Assembly: GCA_035940955.1 (NCBI GenBank)
Contig: DASZEJ010000174.1
Location: forward strand, 14,494-78,493
Direction: 5' to 3'
Source of the DNA: CADCVT01 sp035940955
Lineage (GTDB): Bacteria; Actinomycetota; Thermoleophilia; Solirubrobacterales; Solirubrobacteraceae
DNA: 64,000 nt
The notes under the pieces were generated by a model. That model saw only the letters and a program-made list of their open reading frames with translations. It was not told where the DNA came from and searched no databases. Every line of letters starts with the position of its first letter. Position 1 is the first letter of the stretch. The translations under genes were made by a program, and so were the position numbers. Below, piece by piece: positions 33,551 to 41,406 of this stretch.

Positions 33551-33702
33551 GGCGCCGCGCGCGGCGCGGCGATGCGAGAGGCGTCCGGCGCCGCCCACGG
33601 CGCGGGATGCGAGAGGAGCCCGGCGCCGCGCGCGGCGCGGCGACGCGAGAGGAGTCCGGCGCCGCCCGCGGCGCGGCGGTGCGAGGGGCCTCCGGCGCCG
33701 CC
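33551..33702. repeat. 36-bp tandem repeat array (four copies plus a partial fifth)
   Basis: Units at 33551-33586, 33587-33621, 33622-33657 and 33658-33693, then a truncated fifth. Each begins GGCGCCGC and contains GCGAGAGG or a close variant near its end; unit lengths are 36, 35, 36 and 36 bp. The array fills the whole gap between the end of the GST-like gene and the promoter of the decarboxylase gene. It may be a variable-number repeat or a multi-site protein-binding region. Confidence 0.85.
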
Positions 33703-34467
33703 TCAGCGCGCCGCCCCAGCGGCCGCCACGAGCGGCTCGAGCGGCGCCAGCCACTGGCGCGGCAGCGCGCGCGGGATCGGGCCGGGCAGCGGCGGCACGA
33801 CCGTCGCCGCCCACCGGATCGCCGGGTGGTCCTCGACGTACGGGGCGAGGTCTTCGAAGTTGGCGATGTTGCGCAGCGAGCTGGCGATCTGGAAGTCGGC
33901 CGCGTTGCGCTCGTCGCCGCCGATGACGCCCTCCCCGCGCAGCCGCTCCACCTCCGCCAGGTGCGAGGGCAGCGCGGCGAGGTCGGCCCGTACGGTGGGG
34001 TCGTTCGCCCCCGAGGCGCGGGCGAACGCCTTCGCCTGCAGCGACGGGAGCGCGAGCAGCGCGCCGGCCGGCGCCCGGCTGACGTCCACGGCCAGCCACC
34101 GGCGGATCGAGTAGTCGTGCGAAGCCGACCACTGGAAGATGCGCCGCGGCACGCCCTGCAGCACCTCGTCGCCCCAGCGCTCGGCGTCCTCGACGCGCCG
34201 CCGCGCCTCGGGGTCGCGCGGGAAGAGCGGCGGATCGGGCACCAGCTCGTCCAGCGCCCGCGAGATGACGCGCGTGCGCTGGAGCCGGCGGCCGTTCTCG
34301 AGCACGAGCGCGGGGACGGTGTAGCCGGGAAAGCCCATCGCGCGCAGCACGACCTGCGTCCCGGGGACGAGGTTGACGACGCGGTGCTCGATCCCCTTGT
34401 GCTCGAGCATGCAGCGCGCGCAGAGCGCCGGATGCGAGAGAGCGAGGGAATAGAGCCGGGCCGGCAT
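33703..34467 (-). CDS. Glutathione S-transferase-like protein
   Basis: 254 residues. The N-terminal thioredoxin-like domain starts 'ARLYSLALSHPALCARCMLEHKGIEHRVVNL' in parts and contains a Cys-x-x-Cys ('CARC') where GSTs carry the active residue; 'GYTVPALVLENGRRLQRTRVI' is the cis-Pro region. The rest is an all-helical domain without strong motifs. The true thiol cofactor in an actinobacterium might be mycothiol or another thiol; this is inference. ATG 34467 was chosen for homology and for TACCTT 8 nt upstream, although the frame is open further. Confidence 0.7.
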   Translation of the reverse strand: MPARLYSLALSHPALCARCMLEHKGIEHRVVNLVPGTQVVLRAMGFPGYTVPALVLENGRRLQRTRVISRALDELVPDPPLFPRDPEARRRVEDAERWGDEVLQGVPRRIFQWSASHDYSIRRWLAVDVSRAPAGALLALPSLQAKAFARASGANDPTVRADLAALPSHLAEVERLRGEGVIGGDERNAADFQIASSLRNIANFEDLAPYVEDHPAIRWAATVVPPLPGPIPRALPRQWLAPLEPLVAAAGAAR

Positions 34468-34481
34468 CGCGGTCGAAGGTA
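34468..34481 (-). promoter_or_regulatory. Putative -10 box for the GST-like gene (TACCTT, 8 nt before ATG)
   Basis: TACCTT on the minus strand (34481-34476) stands 8 nt before the ATG. It supports the short start. Confidence 0.45.
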
Positions 34482-34542
34482 CCCGTCCGGTCGCGTGCGG
34501 AAGGTGCGGGACCTCACGCAGCGCGCAGTGCGTAGTGGAGGC

Positions 34543-35049
34543 ATGCACAGGTTTCGCGCCGTCGTCGCGGCGACCGCCGCCGCCGGGGCCGTGGCCGCGG
34601 CGCTCGCGCTCGCGAGTGGCGGCCCGCCGCCCACCGAGCCGCCCGCGCCCGACGCGGGAACCGTCGTCGCCCACGGGAGCGGCCGCGGTCGCGTCGCCGA
34701 GCCGCCCGAGCGGACCGACCGCTCGGTCCAGCGGGCCGTCGACGACGCGCGCCGGCGCGCGATCCCGCGCGCGGTCGCGGCCGCCCGCGACGAGGCGGTC
34801 ACGCTCGCCGCCGCCGCGGGCCTGCGGCTCGGCGACGCCGCGGGCGTCGCGCGGGACGTCAGCCCCCTCGGCTGGTACGACGAGACCACGGGCCGCTTCG
34901 GGCCGGGCCGCTGGTGCGGGCCGATCGTCACGTGGCGGACGGTCCGCGGCGACGACGGCCGGTCGCGGCGCGTGCGCCGCTCGCACCACGGCTGCCACAA
35001 GCCGCCGAGCGTGTCGGTGCGGGTGACGGTGACGTTCGCCGGGAGCTGA
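34543..35049 (+). CDS. Secreted SIMPL-like (DUF541) protein
   Basis: 168 residues. Residues 1-25 are a signal peptide ('VVAATAAAGAVAAALALAS'). The middle has 'AVDDARRRAIPRAVAAARDEA' (in part) and 'AAAAGLRLGDAAGVARDVSP', resembling the helix and strand after it in SIMPL/DUF541 proteins, and the end 'SVSVRVTVTFAGS' matches their last strand. The canonical N-terminal half of that domain is missing, so this is a short or partial family member. Two cysteines in 'GRWCGPIV' and 'HHGCHKPP' may pair. Role in the envelope is unknown. Confidence 0.55.
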   Translation: MHRFRAVVAATAAAGAVAAALALASGGPPPTEPPAPDAGTVVAHGSGRGRVAEPPERTDRSVQRAVDDARRRAIPRAVAAARDEAVTLAAAAGLRLGDAAGVARDVSPLGWYDETTGRFGPGRWCGPIVTWRTVRGDDGRSRRVRRSHHGCHKPPSVSVRVTVTFAGS

Positions 35050-35133
35050 CGCCGCCCGCCGCGAGCCCCGGGGGTTCCCGCGCCGCGCTAGCCCGTCTCG
35101 GCCCAGCTCACGTCCGGCGTGCCGCCGAGGAAC

Positions 35134-35152
35134 GCGCGGCGCGGCGCCGCGC
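35134..35152. terminator. Bidirectional stem-loop between convergent genes
   Basis: GCGCGGCG and CGCCGCGC pair perfectly around a 3-nt loop, 3 bp beyond the stop of the minus-strand hydrolase gene. Placed to serve both convergent transcripts. Confidence 0.5.
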
Positions 35153-35154
35153 GG

Positions 35155-36570
35155 CTACGGCCGCACGCTGCGGCGCGCGCTCGCCCCGCCGTCCCAGCGG
35201 AAGCGGAACGTCGTGGTCCGCGAGATGCGGACGAGGCGCCGGAACGCCCCGCGCCCGTCGGTGCGCACCGCCGCCACCCGCTTCCAGCCGCCGCCCGACC
35301 TGCGCTCGATCGTCACGCTCGCGGCGCCGCCCGGGCGCAGCTGGCCCCACAGGCGGGCGACGCCGCGCCGGGCCCGCTCGGCCCAGAACGGGGCCGGGAA
35401 CACGGCGAACGCCGGCTTGTGCCTGCCGGTGAGGTACTTGACGCCCGACTGCCAGCCGCCGCCGGCCGCGTTGTCGGGCTCGTCCTCCCACACGTACCAC
35501 GTGAGGTTGCGCACGCGCGGGTTCTTCCACGCGACGTACGCCGACTGGGCGAGGTAGCGGGCCTGCAGCGAGGCGGTCACCCCGAGCACCCGGTCGGGCG
35601 GCCGGGTCTGGTACGCGTACTCGTCGAGGTACAGCGGCAGGCGGCGGGCGGGCGCCCGCAGGCCGCCCGCCCGCACGACGCGGTCGACCGTCGACGTCAC
35701 CTGGGACAGGTCGGCGAGGTGCGCCTGGTCGCGCACCGGGTCGGGCTCGTCCGGCGCGAGCTTGAGCCCGTGCGGGTGGTAGGCCAGGCCGTCGGCGCCC
35801 GCGGGGCGGAACCCGCGGCAGAAGCTGCGCCGCACCTTCTTGAACTTCGAGCTCACGCAGCCCAGCTCGCGCAGGAACAGCAGCGGGCGCAGCGAGCCGT
35901 TCGGCGTGGTGCCCGACGTGCCGCGCGGCGCGAGCGAGCCGACGAGCACCTTCGCCCCGGGATCGGCCTCGCGGATCGCCGGGTCGGCGGCGCGCACCAG
36001 CCGGCGGTAGTGGTGCGGGGAGTAGGGAGCGCACCTGCGGCGCACGCACTGCGACTGCGGCTGCAGCCACAGCGTCGTGTTCGGCTCGTTCCAGACGATG
36101 TACCGGTCGACCTGCCCGCCGTAGCGCGTCGCGACCGCCCGCGCGAACGCGGCGAACTTCCTCGGGTCGGGCTTGAAGCGCGGGTTGTCCTTGACCGGGT
36201 ACTCGCTGCCCCACACCGGGCCCCAGCCGGTCACGGTCAGCATCACGCCGAGCCCGGCGCCGCGGGCCATGCCGATCGCGCGGTCCAGCGCGGACCAGTC
36301 GTAGCGCGGATCGGCGTGGTTGGCGCCGTCGAACCCGTCGGGCGCGACGCGCGCGTCCGGCGCCGGCGCGTACACGCCCCAGCGCGCCATGATCCGGACC
36401 GTGTCGACGCCCGCGGCGCGCCACTCGGCGATCGTGCCGGCCGCCTGCTCGGGGCTGCCGAACAGCAGCCGGTCGTCGGCGATCCCGACCTCCATCGACT
36501 TCGACGCGGAGGCCGGCGAGGCGGCCGCGAGGGCGAGCAGGACGGCGAGGACGAGGGTGCGGGGGGTCAT
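35155..36570 (-). CDS. Secreted TIM-barrel glycoside hydrolase-like protein (clan GH-A)
   Basis: 471 residues with a signal peptide ('LVLAVLLALAAASPASA'). Clan GH-A features: 'GVDTVRIMARWGVYAP', the acid/base glutamate in 'YIVWNEPNTTLW', and a likely nucleophile in 'LYLDEYAYQT'. After about residue 390 comes an Ig-like beta domain ('GQLRPGGAASVTIERRSGGG', 'TTTFRFRWDGGASARR'). Resembles GH5/GH39-type enzymes; substrate unknown. ATG 36570 fits the signal peptide; a longer frame exists upstream. It is divergent from proS across 58 bp. Confidence 0.75.
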   Translation of the reverse strand: MTPRTLVLAVLLALAAASPASASKSMEVGIADDRLLFGSPEQAAGTIAEWRAAGVDTVRIMARWGVYAPAPDARVAPDGFDGANHADPRYDWSALDRAIGMARGAGLGVMLTVTGWGPVWGSEYPVKDNPRFKPDPRKFAAFARAVATRYGGQVDRYIVWNEPNTTLWLQPQSQCVRRRCAPYSPHHYRRLVRAADPAIREADPGAKVLVGSLAPRGTSGTTPNGSLRPLLFLRELGCVSSKFKKVRRSFCRGFRPAGADGLAYHPHGLKLAPDEPDPVRDQAHLADLSQVTSTVDRVVRAGGLRAPARRLPLYLDEYAYQTRPPDRVLGVTASLQARYLAQSAYVAWKNPRVRNLTWYVWEDEPDNAAGGGWQSGVKYLTGRHKPAFAVFPAPFWAERARRGVARLWGQLRPGGAASVTIERRSGGGWKRVAAVRTDGRGAFRRLVRISRTTTFRFRWDGGASARRSVRP

Positions 36571-36614
36571 CGTGGGGAAGAGAACTCGTGCTGCCGGACG
36601 GAGTTGCGCTGCCA

Positions 36615-36628
36615 TACGCTTGCACGCG
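36615..36628 (+). promoter_or_regulatory. Putative -10 box for proS (TACGCT, 8 nt before ATG)
   Basis: TACGCT at 36615-36620 is followed by 8 nt and the proS ATG, with no ribosome-binding site. It decides the start: the frame is open much further upstream. Confidence 0.55.
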
Positions 36629-38278
36629 ATGCGCCTGAGCCGACTCTTCCTCCCCACCGAGCGACAGCCCCCAGCCGACGCCGAGGCGATCTCCCACAAG
36701 CTGATGGTTCGAGCCGGGCTCGTCCGGCAGGTCGGGGCCGGCCTGTGGTCGTGGCTGCCGGCCGGCTGGCGAGTCCACCAGCGCATCGTGCAGATCGTGC
36801 GCGAGGAGATCGACGCGATCGGCGGCCAGGAGATGCTCATGCCGGTCATGCACCCGGCCGAGCTGTGGAAGCGCAGCGGGCGCTACGGCTTCCCGGAGCA
36901 GTTCCGCCTCGAGGACCGCAAGGGCGCCGAGCACGTGCTGGCGATGACCCACGAGGAGGTCGTGACGCTGCACGTCGCGAACGCCGTGCGCTCCTACCGC
37001 GACCTGCCGAAGATCCTCTACCACTTCCAGGTCAAGGAGCGCGACGAGCCGCGCCCGCGCGCCGGCGTCCTGCGCACCCGCGAGTTCATCATGAAGGACT
37101 CGTACACCTTCGACCGCGACGCCGAGGGCCTCCAGGCCGGCTACGACCTGCACGACCAGGCGTACGCGCGGATCTTCGACCGCTGCGGCCTGGAGTGGTA
37201 CCGGGTGGAGTCCGACGTCGGGATGATGGGCGGCTCGATGGCGCACGAGTTCATGGCGCCGTGCGCCGCGGGCGAGAACGAGGTCGCGCTCGCGCCCGGC
37301 TACGCGGCGAACGTCGAGGTCGCGAGCGCCGAGGCCCAGCCGGTCGAGCACACCGCGCTGACGGGCTCGCTCGACACGCCCGGCGCGACGACGATCGAGG
37401 CGGTCGCCGCCGCGATCGGCGCCGCTCCCGGCCAGCTCCTCAAGGCGTTCCCGGTCGTGCTCGACGGCGGCGAGCGCGTCGACGTGTTCGTCCGCGGCGA
37501 CCACCGGGTCAACGAGATCAAGCTGCGCAACGCGCTGAAGTCGGACTTCCGCCCGGCGCGCGAGGACGAGATCGGGCGGCCGGCCGGGTTCCTCGGGCCG
37601 TCGAGCGACGTGCGCACGGTGTTCGACGCCGCGATCGCGCCCGGGCCGTACGTCGCCGGGGCCAACCGCGAGGGCGTGCACGAGGTGGTGACCGTCGACG
37701 GCGGCGAGCGGCTCGACGTGCGCACGGTCGTCGCCGGCGACACCGTCAACGGCAGCGCTATCGCGATCGAGCCGGCGATCGAGGTCGGCAACATCTTCAA
37801 GCTGGGCACGCGCTACTCCGAGCCGCTCGGGGCCAGCTACCTCGACGAGAGCGGCAGGGAGCACCCGATCTGGATGGGCTCGTACGGGATCGGCCCGGCG
37901 CGCATCGCCGCCGCCGCCGTCGAGCAGTTCCACGACGAGCAGGGGATCGCGTGGCCGAAGGCGATCGCGCCGTGGGACGTCGAGGTCGTCGCGCTCGGCA
38001 AGCCAGGCAGCGACGAGGCGCGCGCGGCGCAGGCGCTGTACGAGGAGCTGCGGACCGTCGGGCTCGACGTGGTGCTCGACGACCGCGCGGCCGGGGCCGG
38101 GGAGAAGTTCGCCGACGCCGAGCTGCTCGGCTGCCCGCTCCGGCTGACCGTCGGCCGCCGCTCGCTCGAGTCCGGCGCGGCCGAGGCGGTCGCGCGCCGC
38201 GGCCGGGCCGACCTCGACCCGGTCCCGCTCGACGGCGCCGTCGAGGCGGTGCGGGAGCGGTGGGGCGCGCTCCCGTAG
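36629..38278 (+). CDS. proS: Prolyl-tRNA synthetase, bacterial type with editing domain
   Basis: 549 residues. The N-terminus 'MRLSRLFLPTERQPPADAE' and 'GAGLWSWLPAGWRV' match bacterial ProRS. Class II motif 2 is 'KERDEPRPRAGVLRTREFIMKD' seen in two parts; motif 3 is 'SYGIGPARIAAAAVEQ'. An INS editing domain lies at about residues 225-380 ('EAVAAAIGAAPGQLLKAFPVV', 'RGDHRVNEIKLRNAL'), used to clear mischarged Ala-tRNA-Pro. The C-terminal anticodon domain begins 'PWDVEVVALGKPG'. It ends inside the pgsA-like gene by a 19-bp overlap. Confidence 0.95.
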   Translation: MRLSRLFLPTERQPPADAEAISHKLMVRAGLVRQVGAGLWSWLPAGWRVHQRIVQIVREEIDAIGGQEMLMPVMHPAELWKRSGRYGFPEQFRLEDRKGAEHVLAMTHEEVVTLHVANAVRSYRDLPKILYHFQVKERDEPRPRAGVLRTREFIMKDSYTFDRDAEGLQAGYDLHDQAYARIFDRCGLEWYRVESDVGMMGGSMAHEFMAPCAAGENEVALAPGYAANVEVASAEAQPVEHTALTGSLDTPGATTIEAVAAAIGAAPGQLLKAFPVVLDGGERVDVFVRGDHRVNEIKLRNALKSDFRPAREDEIGRPAGFLGPSSDVRTVFDAAIAPGPYVAGANREGVHEVVTVDGGERLDVRTVVAGDTVNGSAIAIEPAIEVGNIFKLGTRYSEPLGASYLDESGREHPIWMGSYGIGPARIAAAAVEQFHDEQGIAWPKAIAPWDVEVVALGKPGSDEARAAQALYEELRTVGLDVVLDDRAAGAGEKFADAELLGCPLRLTVGRRSLESGAAEAVARRGRADLDPVPLDGAVEAVRERWGALP

Positions 38279-38916
38279 AGCGGACGCCCGCCGAGCGGGC
38301 CGCGGCGGCCGGCGAGCGCGCCCGGCTGACCTTCCGGCGGCTCTCGGGGCTCGACCGCTCCGGCCCCCCGCCGCCCGAGACGCTGCGCGACGCGCCGTGG
38401 CGGCCCTGGACCATCCCCAACGCGATCTCGTTCTTCCGGCTCGGGCTCGTCCCCGTCTTCCTCGTCCTCGCGCTGTCGAGCGACGGCGGCACCGACCCGC
38501 TGCCGGCGGTCCTCTTCGCGGTGGTCGCGTGGGGCGACTACGCCGACGGCATCGCGGCGCGCGTCACCGGCCAGTACTCCAAGCTCGGCGCGCTGCTCGA
38601 CCCGGTGATCGACCGGGCGCTCGTGCTGGCCGGCGTCGTCGTCGTGTGGCGCTTCGAGACGCTGCCCCGCTGGGCGCTCGCGGTGCTGGCCGCGCGCGAG
38701 ATCGTGCAGCTCGCGTACGGCCAGTGGGCGCTGCGCCACGGCATCGACCTGAAGGTCAACTGGCCCGGCCGCGCCGCGGTGTGGCCGGTGATGGGCGCCC
38801 TGTTCGGGGCGCTCGTGGGCCTGGAGGACGCCGCCGAGGTGCTGCTCTACGTCGGCATCGTGCTCTCCGTCTGGGCCACGGCGCTCTACATTCGAGAAGG
38901 CTCAACCTCGACTTGA
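38260..38916 (+). CDS. CDP-alcohol phosphatidyltransferase (PgsA-like)
   Basis: 218 residues from a GTG preceded by GGGAG and overlapping proS by 19 bp. The CDP-alcohol motif is complete: 'DYADGIAARVTGQYSKLG' followed by 'LLDPVIDRAL' (D-x2-DG-x2-AR-x8-G-x3-D-x3-D). The N-terminal ~45 residues are polar and proline-rich, then 'PWTIPNAISFFRLGLVPVF' enters the membrane. It probably makes phosphatidylglycerol phosphate, cardiolipin or phosphatidylinositol phosphate from the CDP-DAG produced by CdsA; the exact alcohol is not certain. Confidence 0.85.
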   Translation: MGRAPVERTPAERAAAAGERARLTFRRLSGLDRSGPPPPETLRDAPWRPWTIPNAISFFRLGLVPVFLVLALSSDGGTDPLPAVLFAVVAWGDYADGIAARVTGQYSKLGALLDPVIDRALVLAGVVVVWRFETLPRWALAVLAAREIVQLAYGQWALRHGIDLKVNWPGRAAVWPVMGALFGALVGLEDAAEVLLYVGIVLSVWATALYIREGSTST

Positions 38917-38926
38917 ACTTCTGAGG

Positions 38927-38938
38927 TATGCTCGCGCC
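38927..38938 (+). promoter_or_regulatory. Putative -10 box for the RsiG-like gene (TATGCT, 6 nt before ATG)
   Basis: TATGCT at 38927-38932 precedes the ATG by exactly 6 nt, which would place the transcript start at the A of the start codon. The upstream gene ends 10 bp before the box. Confidence 0.55.
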
Positions 38939-39199
38939 ATGGACACCTTCCCCGATCTCGGCAGCCTCTCGGACCAGGAGCTGAAGGACCTCATCCAGCA
39001 GCTCACCGAGGAGGAGGTCGACATCTCCTACAAGCGCCGGATCCTGCACGGCAAGATCGACATCCTCCGGGCGGAGCTGGTCAACCGCCTGCGCAAGCGC
39101 CACGACCAGGGGGAGGACGTCATCACCGGGGCGGACGTCCAGCGGCTCACCGACATCCTCGCCGGTCGTTCCGGGGCGGAGGGCGAGCAGCCGGAGTAG
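38939..39199 (+). CDS. RsiG-like single-motif c-di-GMP-responsive anti-sigma factor candidate
   Basis: 86 residues, mostly one or two long helices. Residues 26-41 fit the RsiG signature E-x3-S-x2-R-x3-Q-x3-D with one change: Glu26, Ser30, Arg33, His37 in place of Gln, Asp41. In Streptomyces, RsiG carries two such motifs and, with c-di-GMP, sequesters the sigma factor WhiG; deep-branching actinobacteria have one-motif versions that act as homodimers (family knowledge). The C-terminal half has 'VITGADVQRLTDILAGR'. A TATGCT box 6 nt before the ATG suggests a leaderless mRNA. The next genes encode FHA and MerR proteins. Function in this organism is inferred; no WhiG-type sigma gene is in the window. 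Confidence 0.75.
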   Translation: MDTFPDLGSLSDQELKDLIQQLTEEEVDISYKRRILHGKIDILRAELVNRLRKRHDQGEDVITGADVQRLTDILAGRSGAEGEQPE

Positions 39200-39203
39200 G
39201 GCG

Positions 39204-39680
39204 GTGGCCGTCCACTGCCCCGAGTGCGGCTTCCTCAACGGCGAGGGAGCCAACTACTGCCAGAAGTGCGGCGCCTACCTGAACCCCCAGACCGAGACCC
39301 GGCCGGGGGGCGAGCCGACGACGGCGACGTACCGCGTGGGGGAGACCGGCGAGCTGATCCCGGTCGACGTCGAGGCGATCGCCGAGAAGGGCGCGGCGCT
39401 CGTCATCCGCTCCGGCGGCGGGCGCGTGGGGGAGTCGTTCCCGCTCGAGCGCGACCGGATGACGATCGGCCGCCGCCCGGACTCCGACGTCTTCCTCGAC
39501 GACGTGACCGTCTCGCGCGACCACGCGCTGCTCGTGCGCCGCAACGGCGACTTCTACCTCGACGACCTGGGCTCGCTGAACGGGACGTACGTCAACCGGC
39601 GGCGGATCGAGTCGCACCGGCTGGCCGACGGCGACGAGCTGCAGGTCGGCAAGTACAAGCTCACCTTCCTCCAGCGATGA
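39204..39680 (+). CDS. Zinc-ribbon and FHA-domain protein (GarA/OdhI-like)
   Basis: 158 residues from a GTG. A zinc ribbon (Cys5, Cys8, Cys19, Cys22: 'HCPECGF', 'YCQKCGAY') is followed by a linker with threonines ('TTATYRVGETGEL') and an FHA phosphothreonine-binding domain, residues about 65-155 ('MTIGRRPDSDVFLDD', 'VSRDHALLVRRNG', 'LDDLGSLNGTYVNRRRI'). GarA-type proteins use a phosphorylated N-terminal TT motif to switch their own FHA domain and control the TCA cycle; the threonines here are suggestive, not proof. The stop overlaps the MerR ATG. Confidence 0.88.
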   Translation: MAVHCPECGFLNGEGANYCQKCGAYLNPQTETRPGGEPTTATYRVGETGELIPVDVEAIAEKGAALVIRSGGGRVGESFPLERDRMTIGRRPDSDVFLDDVTVSRDHALLVRRNGDFYLDDLGSLNGTYVNRRRIESHRLADGDELQVGKYKLTFLQR

Positions 39681-40444
39681 GCGGCATGGACGTCGAGCTG
39701 CCGGCCGAGGAGCAGATCGTCGAGTCGCCCGACGGCCGGCGCGAGAAGGCGATGACGATCGGCGCCGTCACCAAGGCGCTCAAGCAGGAGTTCCCGGAGA
39801 TCTCGATCTCGAAGATCCGGTACCTGGAGGACCAGAAGCTGCTGTCGCCGCGGCGCACGCCCGGCGGCTACCGCCTGTACGCGCAGTCCGACGTGGCGCG
39901 GCTGCGGACGATCCTGCGCCTGCAGCGCGACGAGTTCCTGCCGCTGCGGGTCATCCGGCAGGAGCTGGCGTCGGGGCGCGCCGAGGAGCCGGACGTGGTG
40001 CCGGCGCGCGGCGCGCGGGCGGCGGGCCCGGCGCGGCGGTCGGCGGTGTCGGTGACCGCGGGGCAGAACGCGCTCTACTCGCTCGAGGAGGTCGTGGAGG
40101 AGACGCGCGCGGACCCGGCGCTCATCCGCGAGCTGGAGGAGTACGGGGTCATCAAGGGCCAGACGCGGGCCGGGACGAAGTACTACGACGAGACGGAGCG
40201 CGAGATCGTGCGGGCGGTGACCGAGCTGGCCCGCTACGGCGTCGGCGGGCGCAACCTGCGCGTGTTCCGCACCAGCGCGGACCGCGAGGCCCAGCTGCTG
40301 CAGACGATCCTCGCCCCGGCGCTGCGGTCGCGCAACCCCGAGCGGCGCAAGGAGGCGATCGAGGCGCTCGAGAACCTCGCGGCGGTCGCGACGCACCTCA
40401 AGCACCTGCTGCTGATCCGCGACCTGCGCCAGGTCGTCGGCTAG
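39677..40444 (+). CDS. MerR family transcriptional regulator (FtsR/Rv1828-like)
   Basis: 255 residues. The MerR winged helix-turn-helix spans about residues 27-95 ('MTIGAVTKALKQEFPEISIS', 'IRYLEDQKLLSPRRTPGGYR', 'DVARLRTILRLQRDEFLPL'). A second HTH-like part lies near residues 135-200 ('YSLEEVVEETRADPALIREL', 'YYDETEREIVRAVTELARYG'). This two-lobed layout directly after an FHA gene matches the garA-Rv1828 order of mycobacteria; the corynebacterial homologue FtsR activates ftsZ (family knowledge). ATG overlaps the FHA stop; a second ATG at 39686 is possible. Confidence 0.85.
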   Translation: MSGMDVELPAEEQIVESPDGRREKAMTIGAVTKALKQEFPEISISKIRYLEDQKLLSPRRTPGGYRLYAQSDVARLRTILRLQRDEFLPLRVIRQELASGRAEEPDVVPARGARAAGPARRSAVSVTAGQNALYSLEEVVEETRADPALIRELEEYGVIKGQTRAGTKYYDETEREIVRAVTELARYGVGGRNLRVFRTSADREAQLLQTILAPALRSRNPERRKEAIEALENLAAVATHLKHLLLIRDLRQVVG

Positions 40445-40449
40445 CGCCG

Positions 40450-40971
40450 GTGGACCTGCGCGACTACATCCGCGACATCCCGGACTTCCCCAAGCCGGGC
40501 GTCGTGTTCAAGGACATCACGCCGCTGATGGCCGACGCCCGCGCGCTCGACGCCGCGGTCGTCGGGCTGGCCGACCTGTTCCGCGACCGCCGGCCGGAGG
40601 TCGTCGCCGGGGCGGAGGCGCGCGGCTTCCTGCTCGGGCCGGCGCTGGCGCGCGAGCTGGGCGCCGGGTTCGTGCTCGCCCGCAAGCGGGGCAAGCTGCC
40701 GCACACGACGGTCAGCGCGGAGTACGAGCTGGAGTACGGGCTGAGCGCGCTCGAGCTGCACACCGACGCCGTCGCGGCGGGCGCGCGCGTGCTCGTCCAC
40801 GACGACCTCCTGGCGACCGGCGGCACCGCCAAGGCGGTCTGCGAGCTGGTCGAGGCGCTCGGCGGGACGGTCGTGGCGTGCGGCTTCCTCATCGAGCTGA
40901 CGTTCCTGCACGGGCGCGAGCGGCTCGCCGGCTACGACGTCGAGGCGCTCATCGCCTACGACGGCGAGTAG
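40450..40971 (+). CDS. apt: Adenine phosphoribosyltransferase
   Basis: Salvages adenine with PRPP to AMP. 173 residues from a GTG. 'YIRDIPDFPKPGVVFKDITP' at the N-terminus, 'GAEARGFLLGPALARELG', 'RKRGKLPHTTVSAEYELEYG', and the PRPP loop 'VLVHDDLLATGGTAKAVCEL' are all canonical. It follows the MerR gene by 5 bp and abuts the SRPBCC gene. Confidence 0.95.
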   Translation: MDLRDYIRDIPDFPKPGVVFKDITPLMADARALDAAVVGLADLFRDRRPEVVAGAEARGFLLGPALARELGAGFVLARKRGKLPHTTVSAEYELEYGLSALELHTDAVAAGARVLVHDDLLATGGTAKAVCELVEALGGTVVACGFLIELTFLHGRERLAGYDVEALIAYDGE

Positions 40972-41406
40972 ATGCCGACGATCAGGCGATCGCGGGTGGT
41001 CGGCGCGCCGCCGCAGCGGGTGTGGCGGGTGGTCGGCGACCTGCACCACCTGCCGCGCTGGTGGCCGAAGGTCCGGCGGGTCGAGGGCGTCACCGGCCAG
41101 CGCTTCACGCAGGTGCTGCGGACCGAGAAGGGCCGCGACGTGCGCGCCGACTTCCGCGTGCTCGAGCAGGATCCGCCGCGGCTGCTGCGCTGGCAGCAGG
41201 ACATCGAGGGCACGCCGTTCGAGGGCTTTCTGCGCGAGTCGGGGACCGCGATCGAGGTGGCGGCGGACGGCGACGGGACGCGGGTGACGATCACCACGCG
41301 CCACCGGCTGCGCGGGCTGGCGCGGATCGGCGGCGGCGTGATGCTGCGGCGGGCCACGCGCAAGCAGCTCGACGAGGCGCTCGACGCGCTGGAGGCGGTG
41401 GTGTGA
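40972..41406 (+). CDS. SRPBCC (START/Bet v1-fold) family protein
   Basis: 144 residues with the polyketide-cyclase-like pattern 'VVGAPPQRVWRVVGDLHHLP', 'WWPKVRRVEGVTGQ' and a long C-terminal helix 'ATRKQLDEALDALEAVV'. Such proteins form a lipid- or metabolite-binding cavity. It starts right after the apt stop and overlaps the flavoprotein gene by 4 bp, so a role with that enzyme (for example hydrophobic substrate handling) is possible but only inferred. Confidence 0.8.
   Translation: MPTIRRSRVVGAPPQRVWRVVGDLHHLPRWWPKVRRVEGVTGQRFTQVLRTEKGRDVRADFRVLEQDPPRLLRWQQDIEGTPFEGFLRESGTAIEVAADGDGTRVTITTRHRLRGLARIGGGVMLRRATRKQLDEALDALEAVV

Noticed and set aside
33551..33702. CRISPR array
   Set aside because: The 36-bp units are directly adjacent with no spacers, and no cas genes are present.
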